Program-made: the position numbers and the translations under genes
Notes under the pieces: model-generated
What the model saw: only the letters and a program-made list of their open reading frames with translations
Told to the model about the DNA's origin: nothing
Database searches by the model: none
Part shown: one piece after another, positions 27,775 through 34,747 of the stretch
Position numbering within the stretch: the stretch's first letter is position 1
Layout: every line of letters starts with the position of its first letter
DNA from: Romboutsia hominis
Lineage (GTDB): Bacteria; Bacillota; Clostridia; Peptostreptococcales; Peptostreptococcaceae
DNA: 64,000 bases
Direction: 5' to 3'
NCBI RefSeq assembly: GCF_900002575.1
Contig: NZ_LN650648.1
Location: 2,147,565-2,211,564 of the forward strand

Positions 27775-28845
27775 CTAAAGGTTATAAATATTACATAATT
27801 TTATATATATATCTTTAAAACTAGTTTTAATTACTTTTTCATCATCTATTACTATTTCTAAGCTATCTAAATCAATATTAGCTTCTTTTGTTTTTAATAT
27901 TATGTTTAATTTTTCTTTTAAATAATTAGTATTTGTCTTTTTATTACCTATTATTTTTGATATGTTCTTTTTATTAGTATTTACTACTATTTTACTTGTA
28001 GCTTTATTTTCTATAACAATACTTTCTAAATAATCTTTTATCATAGCCCCTTCTACTAATTCTCTAAAGGCTGGATGATATGGACCATCAACTACAGCTT
28101 TTCCTATTTGTATATCATCAGTAGCTTGGAGTCCAACTCTTATTACATTTATATTATTGACATAAAATAAAGCTAAAAGCTTTTTAACAATATCAACACT
28201 TTCTTCTAAAGAAAATGAATTATATTGCTTTCTATTTAATAAATCTTCTAAACCTGTCTCTTTAACAACTAGAGTAGGATAAATTCTTACGCAGTATGGG
28301 TCAAGTTCTATAAACTTTTTAGCTGTATTTATACATTTTTCCTCTGTATCTGAAGGTAGACCTACCATCATCTGAAGTCCTAGGTTTATACCATTTTCTT
28401 TTATTAATTTAGAACTTTTAAATACCTGTTCTGCATTATGGCCCCTTATGCTATCTCTTAATACATCTTCATCTAAAGACTGTACTCCAAGTTCTATTAT
28501 ACTTACACTATACTCTTTTAACATATCTAATATTTCTTGACTTATGCAGTCTGGTCTTGTTGACATTCTTATATCCTGTACTAAACCTTTGTCTACATAC
28601 TCTTTAGCTACAGATAATAAATTTCTTTGTATATCAACATCTATAGCAGTAAAACTTCCTCCAAAGAAAGCAATCTCCACAATTGCATCTTTATCAATTG
28701 TTTCTAGATATTCCTCTACGATATTTCTTACGTCAGAGCTAGTTATATCTGTACTAACACCTGTTATCTTTTTTTGATTGCAAAATATACAATCATGAGG
28801 ACATCCTCTGTGAGGAACAAATATAGGTATTATTCTTCTTTTCAT
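27775..28845 (-). CDS. Radical SAM protein, Elp3-like clostridial family
   Basis: Radical SAM enzyme (356 aa) with the cluster motif CPHDCIFCNQ near residue 15, then EIAFFGGSFTAID and MSTRPDCISQEILDM, LGVQSLDEDVL and GLQMMVGLPSDTEEK. It resembles the catalytic half of Elp3-type tRNA-modifying proteins but lacks an acetyltransferase domain, and its substrate is unknown to me. It is conserved between rnc and smc in this group of Clostridia. The ribosome binding site is weak (GGATGATG). The start is 13 nt after the rnc stop, suggesting coupled expression. Confidence 0.85.
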   Translation of the reverse strand: MKRRIIPIFVPHRGCPHDCIFCNQKKITGVSTDITSSDVRNIVEEYLETIDKDAIVEIAFFGGSFTAIDVDIQRNLLSVAKEYVDKGLVQDIRMSTRPDCISQEILDMLKEYSVSIIELGVQSLDEDVLRDSIRGHNAEQVFKSSKLIKENGINLGLQMMVGLPSDTEEKCINTAKKFIELDPYCVRIYPTLVVKETGLEDLLNRKQYNSFSLEESVDIVKKLLALFYVNNINVIRVGLQATDDIQIGKAVVDGPYHPAFRELVEGAMIKDYLESIVIENKATSKIVVNTNKKNISKIIGNKKTNTNYLKEKLNIILKTKEANIDLDSLEIVIDDEKVIKTSFKDIYIKLCNIYNL

Positions 28846-28858
28846 ATTTCATCATCCT

Positions 28859-29560
28859 TTATATTGTTACTTGTAGAGCTTTTTTAGCTGCTATTTGCTC
28901 TGCTTCTTTTTTACTTTTTCCTTCTCCAACACCTAAGACTCTTTCATTTATTCCAACTTCCATTATAAATCTTTTATTATGATCTGGTCCTTTTTCATCT
29001 ACTAATCTATACCATATATTACTTTCACCTTTTCCTTGTAAAACTTCTTGAAGGTGAGTCTTATAATCTCTAAATATTTTACCTTTTCTTGAATCACAGA
29101 TTATTCCTTCCATGTATTTTAGTATAAATACTCTAGCTGGTTCTAATCCTCCATCTAAGTATATTGCAGCTATTACAGCCTCAAAAGCATCTGCTAATAT
29201 AGACATTCTATATCTACCACCAGTAGCTTCTTCTCCTTTTCCTAGCAACATATATATTCCTAGATTTATCTCATTTGCTGCTTCACTTAAAGATTCTTCA
29301 CAAACTATATTTGCTCTTAACTTTGTTAATTCTCCTTCTGGTAAATTTCTTTCTTTTTTAAATAAATATTCACTTACTACTATACTTAGGACAGAGTCTC
29401 CTAAAAACTCAAGTCTTTCATTAAAATCATACTCCTTATTTTCATTTGAGTACGAACTATGAGTTAAAGCTTCTAATATATACTCTTTATTTTTAAATTT
29501 ATATTCTATTATATTTTCAAACTCATCTATATTCTTTAATATATCTTTTTTTAACTTCAT
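28859..29560 (-). CDS. rnc: Ribonuclease III
   Basis: RNase III (233 aa) cleaves double-stranded RNA in rRNA precursors and regulatory duplexes. The catalytic signature NERLEFLGDSVLS is near residue 46, and the second metal-binding acidic residues lie in LADAFEAVIAAIYLDGG. The dsRNA-binding domain (about 160-232) holds KTHLQEVLQGKGE and GVGEGKSKKEAEQIAAKKAL. GGAGG precedes the ATG. It starts the rnc - radical SAM - smc - ftsY run. The usual fab/acpP genes are not upstream here. Confidence 0.97.
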   Translation of the reverse strand: MKLKKDILKNIDEFENIIEYKFKNKEYILEALTHSSYSNENKEYDFNERLEFLGDSVLSIVVSEYLFKKERNLPEGELTKLRANIVCEESLSEAANEINLGIYMLLGKGEEATGGRYRMSILADAFEAVIAAIYLDGGLEPARVFILKYMEGIICDSRKGKIFRDYKTHLQEVLQGKGESNIWYRLVDEKGPDHNKRFIMEVGINERVLGVGEGKSKKEAEQIAAKKALQVTI

Positions 29561-29706
29561 TTTATTACCTCCGAGTTAATTATCTCTAGATTATAGTGTA
29601 CTATTTTTCAACAAGTATTGCAAAATAAAAAATTTACTTGTCTACTTTAATATTCACACTTATTTTTAAATTTATAGTTTCCTTATAATATATTTTAAAA
29701 AGAAAA

Positions 29707-29736
29707 GCCTATGAGATATTCTAATAACTCATAGGC
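29707..29736. terminator. Terminator after the CD1247-like gene
   Basis: GCCTATGAG (29707-29715) pairs with CTCATAGGC (29728-29736), followed on the minus strand by TTTTCTTTTT. Confidence 0.85.
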
Positions 29737-29754
29737 AATCTTATATTAATCTAA

Positions 29755-30186
29755 CTAATTTTCATCTATATCATCGCAACAATTAATACACATACAATCT
29801 TCATCGTCTGCTGATAGTATTATTCCTTGACAGTTTGGACAAACGATATCAACCTCATCATCATATAGAAGTTCTTCATCTACTTCTACTAAGTCTTTAC
29901 AATTTGGACATTCCATTTCTATAAAGCTAAGGTCCCCTTCTTCATCTTCGTCTATTTCTGAATCACTATATATATCATCTTCTATATCACATAAATCTTC
30001 ATCTATAGATTCAACATACTCAGTTAAATCTGCTTGCTCTTCATCTAATTCAACTATTGCATCTGCAAAACTATCTAAAACGTCTATTATCTTATGTATT
30101 ATTTTTCCTTCTTTACTTTCAGAGCTTATGTCCATCCCTTCAGCTAATCCTTTTAGGTATGCAACTTCTTCAAATAGGTATTTCAT
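29755..30186 (-). CDS. CD1247-like acidic zinc-ribbon protein, function unknown
   Basis: Conserved clostridial protein (143 aa) whose N-terminal domain (MKYLFEEVAYLKGLAEGMD) resembles the family named after C. difficile CD1247. A very acidic linker (about 45-90) follows. Then come paired CxxC motifs, ECPNCKDLVEVDEE and VCPNCQGIILSADDED, plus CMCINCCDD at the end, so at least one zinc ribbon is likely. It has no membrane segment. It lies between efp and rnc with its own terminators on both sides. No function is known to me; the acidic composition could suit binding of a basic partner, which is speculation. Confidence 0.75.
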   Translation of the reverse strand: MKYLFEEVAYLKGLAEGMDISSESKEGKIIHKIIDVLDSFADAIVELDEEQADLTEYVESIDEDLCDIEDDIYSDSEIDEDEEGDLSFIEMECPNCKDLVEVDEELLYDDEVDIVCPNCQGIILSADDEDCMCINCCDDIDEN

Positions 30187-30221
30187 ATGTAACCCTCTCC
30201 TTCTTTTGTAAGTATAAAATT

Positions 30222-30263
30222 AAAAGCCCGTATATCTTTATTATTAAGATATACAAGCTTTTT
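30222..30263. terminator. Terminator after efp
   Basis: GTATATCTT (30230-30238) pairs with AAGATATAC (30246-30254), extended by AAAAGC/GCTTTT outside a small internal loop. It lies just past the efp stop on the minus strand. Confidence 0.75.
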
Positions 30264-30275
30264 ATACATAAATTA

Positions 30276-30833
30276 TTAAACTCTTGATAAATATTCACCA
30301 GTTCTAGTATCTATCTTTATCTTGTCACCTTCATTTATAAATAATGGAACTTGAACAACAGCTCCAGTTTCAACTGTAGCTGACTTAGTTACGTTACTAG
30401 CTGTGTCTCCTTTTATTCCTGGTTCAGTTTCAGTTACTTCTAATTCTGCAAAGTTAGGAGCTTCAACTTGGAAAGCTTGTCCTTGGTAGAATCTTATTGT
30501 AGCAACCTCATTTTCTTTTAAGAATTTTATAGCTTCTTCAACTTGTACATAATCTAAAGGTATTTGATCAAATGTTTCTTGATCCATGAAGTAGTATAAT
30601 TCTCCATCATTGTATAAGTATTGCATTGGTCTTGTTTCTATATGAGCTTTAGGGAATTTATCACTTGGGTTGAAAGCTTCTTCTCTTATAGCTCCTGTTT
30701 TTAAGTTTCTATATTTAGTTCTTACGAAAGCTGCACCTTTACCTGGTTTAACGTGTTGGAAGTCAACTATTAAACATGGTTGTCCGTCTTTTTCAAATGT
30801 TACACCTTTTCTAAAATCACTTGCTGATACCAT
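30276..30833 (-). CDS. efp: Elongation factor P
   Basis: EF-P (185 aa) relieves ribosome stalling at polyproline. The start is [19 protein letters not shown]. The modification loop [19 protein letters not shown] carries the conserved lysine near residue 32. The C-terminal OB fold contains [17 protein letters not shown] and [23 protein letters not shown] precedes the ATG. It has its own consensus promoter (30979-31006) and terminator, so it is likely a single-gene unit. No EF-P modification genes are in the window. Confidence 0.98.
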   Translation of the reverse strand: MVSASDFRKGVTFEKDGQPCLIVDFQHVKPGKGAAFVRTKYRNLKTGAIREEAFNPSDKFPKAHIETRPMQYLYNDGELYYFMDQETFDQIPLDYVQVEEAIKFLKENEVATIRFYQGQAFQVEAPNFAELEVTETEPGIKGDTASNVTKSATVETGAVVQVPLFINEGDKIKIDTRTGEYLSRV

Positions 30834-30978
30834 TTTGGTCCCTCCATAAAAATAAATTTATTATTTTGTGGTGATACTTTTTATTATATATTATAATCAA
30901 AAGTTTATTTTTAATCTTAGGCAAATACTTCTATTGTATTTATCTATATATGTATATATTATCACCATACCTTTTTCA

Positions 30979-31006
30979 ATTATATATACTCTTGCAATCT
31001 TGTCAA
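30979..31006 (-). promoter_or_regulatory. Consensus SigA promoter of efp
   Basis: Minus-strand -35 TTGACA (31001-31006), 16-nt spacer, -10 TATAAT (30979-30984). Both hexamers are perfect. The leader would be about 140 nt. Confidence 0.8.
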
Positions 31007-31039
31007 GTTATATTAAAAAAATTAAGTTTATAACTACTT

Positions 31040-31477
31040 TTAGCCCTTGTTTTTTATAAGTGCATTTATGCCTAATATATAACTATCAAATCCAAAACCT
31101 GATATTTGTCCTATACATGCTTTTGCTGTCACACTTTTTTGTCTAAACTCTTCTCTTTTATGAACATTAGATATATGAACTTCAACTACATCTAATTGTA
31201 CAGACATTATCGCATCATAAATAGCATAGCTATAATGAGTAAAAGCGCCAGGATTTATAACGATTCCATCATACAAAGTGTTAGCTTCGTGTATTTTGTC
31301 AATTATATCTCCCTCATGATTACTCTGAAAGAAATCTACAACTATATTTTCATCTATAATCTTACATTCCTTTTTTATATAATCTTTTAAGTCATCTATT
31401 GTTCTTTCACCATAAATTCCTTTTTCTCTTTTACCTAACATATTCAAATTTGGACCATTAATTACTAAAAATTTCAT
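31040..31477 (-). CDS. aroQ: Type II 3-dehydroquinate dehydratase
   Basis: AroQ (145 aa) converts 3-dehydroquinate to 3-dehydroshikimate in the shikimate pathway. Motifs are NGPNLNMLGKREKGIYG (with the catalytic-loop Arg and Tyr), FFQSNHEGDIIDKIHEA, NPGAFTHYSYAIYDA and EVHISNVHKREEFR. GGGGG precedes the ATG. It follows aroK by 54 nt. Together with aroE, the operon supplies three consecutive steps leading to shikimate-3-phosphate. Confidence 0.97.
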   Translation of the reverse strand: MKFLVINGPNLNMLGKREKGIYGERTIDDLKDYIKKECKIIDENIVVDFFQSNHEGDIIDKIHEANTLYDGIVINPGAFTHYSYAIYDAIMSVQLDVVEVHISNVHKREEFRQKSVTAKACIGQISGFGFDSYILGINALIKNKG

Positions 31478-31531
31478 AAATACCCCCGACTATACGATTA
31501 CAAACTTTTCTACTATTAATAATATCACATA

Positions 31532-32038
31532 TTATCTAATATAAACAAGTATTTCGCTTACCACTTCATCTATATTTTTACTATCTACATTTATTTTTAT
31601 ATTAGATGCCTTATTATACTTATCAATTCTTTCTGAAAGTAATGTTTTTATAGTTTCTTCTACATCTTTGCTTTCTTTTAATAAAGGTCTTTTGTTTATT
31701 TCATTTGATACATTTTTTTTAATCGTACTTACACTTGCATCTAATAAAATTACATTTTGTTCATTTTTTAATATATCTATATTTTCATTCTTACTTACTA
31801 TACCTCCACCAGTTGAAATTATTATGTTATCCTCAGTCGTAAGATCTTTTAGTAGTTTCGTTTCTACATTTCTAAAATATACTTCTCCATCTTCTTTAAA
31901 TATGTCAGTTATAGACCTTTTTTCTATTTCTTCTATTTTAGTATCCATGTCAACATATTCCATTTTTAACTCTTTAGCTAGTTTTCTTCCTACTACGCTT
32001 TTCCCACTACCCATAAAACCAATTATTACAACTCTCAT
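31532..32038 (-). CDS. aroK: Shikimate kinase
   Basis: Shikimate kinase (168 aa), ATP-dependent phosphorylation of shikimate. Walker A is GFMGSGKSVVGRKLAKEL, followed by DMDTKIEEIEKRSITDIF (Asp for substrate binding), the FRNVET segment with the conserved Arg, and STGGGIVSKNEN. The start overlaps the upstream prepilin gene by 4 nt (ATGA type), so its translation appears coupled to the pilin genes. Confidence 0.97.
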   Translation of the reverse strand: MRVVIIGFMGSGKSVVGRKLAKELKMEYVDMDTKIEEIEKRSITDIFKEDGEVYFRNVETKLLKDLTTEDNIIISTGGGIVSKNENIDILKNEQNVILLDASVSTIKKNVSNEINKRPLLKESKDVEETIKTLLSERIDKYNKASNIKINVDSKNIDEVVSEILVYIR

Positions 32039-32553
32039 TTATTATCTCCCTCAAAATTTATTATATTTACAGTAAATTCTTTTTCTAGGTTAGTATTATT
32101 TTTTGACAACTCTAGTTTTATATTAGCTATTTTACCATCATAGTCTGTTGATATATACATATTATCTATATAATCTCCAACTTCATAACCTCCACCTTCA
32201 CTGTTTCCATATACATCTAATGTCCTTATAAAAATTTTATTTGAATTTTTATTTAGAAATATTTCTTTATCCTTTAATTTATTATCATTTTCTTTGTACT
32301 TACATTTTATTGATGTTACACTTTTCAGCTCATTGTTTTTATCGTAGTTAATAATATATTTAGAGTTTTGTATTGCTTCTTTTATATATTTAGATACTTC
32401 ATTTCCTTGTTGTTGTAATTCAACACTATCTTCTATTTTCATTTTTATATTATTTGAAAATATAAGTATATAATAAAGTAAACTTATTATTATGACTATA
32501 GAAGTTATTGATATTACGCTTTCTAAAAGTAAATATCCTTTCTTACGTTTCAT
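32035..32553 (-). CDS. Type IV prepilin-like minor pilin (with Glu5)
   Basis: Protein of 172 aa with a class III (type IV prepilin) signal: the basic leader MKRKKG, then YLLLESVISITSIVIIIS with Glu at position +5 and a hydrophobic helix of about 20 residues. A C-terminal globular part with no family I recognise follows. It overlaps the upstream prepilin gene by 11 nt and aroK by 4 nt. By position and shape it is a minor pilin or pseudopilin. No prepilin peptidase, assembly ATPase or platform gene is in the window, so it must use machinery encoded elsewhere. Confidence 0.75.
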   Translation of the reverse strand: MKRKKGYLLLESVISITSIVIIISLLYYILIFSNNIKMKIEDSVELQQQGNEVSKYIKEAIQNSKYIINYDKNNELKSVTSIKCKYKENDNKLKDKEIFLNKNSNKIFIRTLDVYGNSEGGGYEVGDYIDNMYISTDYDGKIANIKLELSKNNTNLEKEFTVNIINFEGDNK

Positions 32554-32982
32554 ACTTACCTTCTTTCAATAAGACTCTTCCGCTAATTGGTACTATTGTT
32601 ATCTCTTTTTTAATATTTCCTTTATAAACTCTTATAGTTTGACCTCTACGATCTGGAGAACCATCGGTTCTAAATATTATTTTACTTTCCCCATATTCTA
32701 TCTTCGTTTCATTGGGTAGTGACACTTCTTTTTTTATTTCACCTTTAGATTTTAATATATAAGATTTGTTTTCGTTATTTAGATCATAGTATATGTATGT
32801 GCTTAGGTCTCCGAGCATATTTACTCTTCTTACATATCTAATATCTACTGCTAATTGTTTCGTAAATGAGTTGATGTAATATTTATCTAGATTATCATAA
32901 AAAAAATATAATGTTGATACTAAAATCATTATACTTATGCATACAACAAGTTCTACCAAGGTCACATTCCTTCTCTTTTCAT
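32543..32982 (-). pseudogene. Type IV prepilin gene with a 2-nt insertion in its leader
   Basis: The natural start is the ATG at 32982, 8 nt after AAGGAG. It reads MKREGM and then meets TGA at once. Two extra bases (TG, near 32964-32967) separate this leader from the open frame TLVELVVCISIMILVSTLYF, which continues to 32543. Removing them gives MKREG/MTLVELVV, a textbook prepilin signal (Gly-1, Met+1, Glu+5). The only in-frame start as the sequence stands is the GTG at 32965, which yields a pilin helix without its basic leader. It is a frameshifted gene, a switchable (phase-variable) one, or a sequencing error. The rest (about 140 aa, GspH/FimT-like size) is intact. Confidence 0.75.
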
Positions 32983-32984
32983 TT

Positions 32985-33491
32985 TTAAATCTCCTTGTAA
33001 TTATATAATTTTACTATATCGGTTTTATCATCTATAGATAAATCCTCATTAAATGGATTTAATATTTTAACTTTTGATTTTAATTTTTTTATATAATTCC
33101 CATCCTTTATTGTTATGAGTATCTCAAAATCTACAGATTTTTCCTCTCTATTTATCGATATCCTTGATGGAATAGATACGATTACATTTTTTATCTTACA
33201 TTTTGATATGTCTTTTATATTATTTATAAAACTTAATCCACTAAAAGAAGTGTAAAAATCATCTTCATCTATAGCATATTCTTTTATTAAATTAACTTCT
33301 CTTAGTATATTACTATGTACTACTTCCATAGCACCATAGCTATGTTGTTTTAATGTTTCATCTTTATAATCTAAGTTAAATATACTTAAATTATTATAGG
33401 ATACTCCTATAGAAGTCATGGCTAATATTATTACAATAGAAAAGATTATTACAGTTGTTACTAGTATAGATCCTTTACTTTTTCGTAACAT
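32985..33491 (-). CDS. PilX/GspK-like prepilin lacking Glu5
   Basis: Protein of 168 aa with the leader MLRKSKG followed by SILVTTVIIFSIVIILAMTS, a type III signal and hydrophobic helix in which position +5 is Thr rather than Glu. That is typical of PilX/GspK-type minor pilins that sit at the fibre tip. The rest has no recognised domain. It overlaps the upstream prepilin gene by 17 nt and lies 2 nt before the ATG of the next one, so the four genes are tightly coupled. Confidence 0.72.
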   Translation of the reverse strand: MLRKSKGSILVTTVIIFSIVIILAMTSIGVSYNNLSIFNLDYKDETLKQHSYGAMEVVHSNILREVNLIKEYAIDEDDFYTSFSGLSFINNIKDISKCKIKNVIVSIPSRISINREEKSVDFEILITIKDGNYIKKLKSKVKILNPFNEDLSIDDKTDIVKLYNYKEI

Positions 33492-33822
33492 AAGACATAA
33501 GGTTTATACTATCATAATCACTTTGAACTATTACTTCTATTTTATAACAATTATAATAATCTTTTTCTTCTTCTATTGTTGTTTTTATCTTATATCCTTT
33601 TTCATTATTTTCATATGCTATTTCTTCATCATTTTCTATATGAAGTTTTGTATATTCTATATTCTTTCTAGCTATCTCAAGCATTTCAAATTTTTTATTG
33701 CTACAACTAACTAATCCATTACTATTTTGTAAGGTTGTAGCAATAATATACATACTTATACCTATTATAGATATACTAATTATACTTTCAACTAAAATAA
33801 ATCCTTCTCTTTTTTTTATCAA
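33475..33822 (-). CDS. Type IV prepilin-like minor pilin (first of four)
   Basis: Protein of 115 aa beginning MIKKREG/FILVESIISISIIGIS: a basic leader ending in Gly, then a hydrophobic helix with Glu at +5, as in PilV/GspI-type minor pilins. The C-terminal part is short, acidic and unrecognised. The start is a TTG with AAGGAG 6 nt upstream. It follows aroE by 16 nt, so the pilin genes sit inside the aro operon. Its product needs a prepilin peptidase not encoded here. Confidence 0.75.
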   Translation of the reverse strand: MIKKREGFILVESIISISIIGISMYIIATTLQNSNGLVSCSNKKFEMLEIARKNIEYTKLHIENDEEIAYENNEKGYKIKTTIEEEKDYYNCYKIEVIVQSDYDSINLMSYVTKK

Positions 33823-33838
33823 TAGTTACTCCTTTACA

Positions 33839-34690
33839 TTAATCTACTTGATCATAGTAAAGTCCTTTTAGGTATAACTCATCCTCTTTACTTGGTTTTA
33901 TGCCTGTCCATATGTAAAATGCCTCTAATCCTTGATTTATAAGCATATCAATTCCATATACTACATCTAAATTATTTGACTTTGCCCACTTTATAAAAGA
34001 AGTATTTTGTGGCTTATATACGATATCACATACTAATAAATCTCCTTTTACACGAATACTTTCATCAATAGGACATTCATTGCTTTCCATACCAACTGGA
34101 GTGGTATTTATTAATATATCAATATCTTCTATATCATTTTTATCTATAGTCTTGTTTGAATATGTAGAAGCAATTTTAAAATTATCTCTTATAATCTCAC
34201 TGATATCCATAGCTTTTTGAATACTTCTATTTCTTATTTCTATAGATTTAACTTTATTAGATGCTAGCTGAACTGCTATGCTTCTACTTGACCCTCCAGC
34301 ACCTATGATCATTATCTTTTTATTATTAAGGTCGTACCCTTTATCTAATATAGACTTTACAAATCCAAGCCCATCAGTATTATAACCTGTTAAAAAACCT
34401 TCATCATTTTTTATAGTATTTACAGCACCTATAAGTCTTGCATTTTTGTCTATATTTTCTAAAAATTTCATTACATTTACCTTATGAGGAATAGTTACAT
34501 TACAACCTCTCATATTTAAGGTCTTAATACTTCTTACAGCTTCTTCTAAATCACTTTCTTTTACATCAAAACAACAATATATATTATTTTGATTATATTT
34601 TTTGAATAAATAATTGTGTATACTAGGCGAAAAACTTTGCTTAATTGGATGACCTAAAAGACCTACTAATTTTGTTGTTGAATTTATCAT
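33839..34690 (-). CDS. aroE: Shikimate dehydrogenase
   Basis: AroE (283 aa) reduces 3-dehydroshikimate to shikimate with NADPH. The N-terminal substrate domain has GLLGHPIKQSFSPSIHNYLF and CNVTIPHKVNVMKFL (catalytic Lys). The nucleotide-binding Rossmann fold has MIIGAGGSSRSIAVQLA and NTTPVGM. QGLEAFYIWTG closes the protein. AGGAG precedes the ATG. It is separated from aroK by four prepilin genes and follows the two histidine-kinase genes by 57 nt without an obvious terminator. Confidence 0.97.
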   Translation of the reverse strand: MINSTTKLVGLLGHPIKQSFSPSIHNYLFKKYNQNNIYCCFDVKESDLEEAVRSIKTLNMRGCNVTIPHKVNVMKFLENIDKNARLIGAVNTIKNDEGFLTGYNTDGLGFVKSILDKGYDLNNKKIMIIGAGGSSRSIAVQLASNKVKSIEIRNRSIQKAMDISEIIRDNFKIASTYSNKTIDKNDIEDIDILINTTPVGMESNECPIDESIRVKGDLLVCDIVYKPQNTSFIKWAKSNNLDVVYGIDMLINQGLEAFYIWTGIKPSKEDELYLKGLYYDQVD

Positions 34691-34747
34691 AATATTATCT
34701 CCTATCTAACTTTATTGTCATTTAACTATTAAACTATACATTTATAT

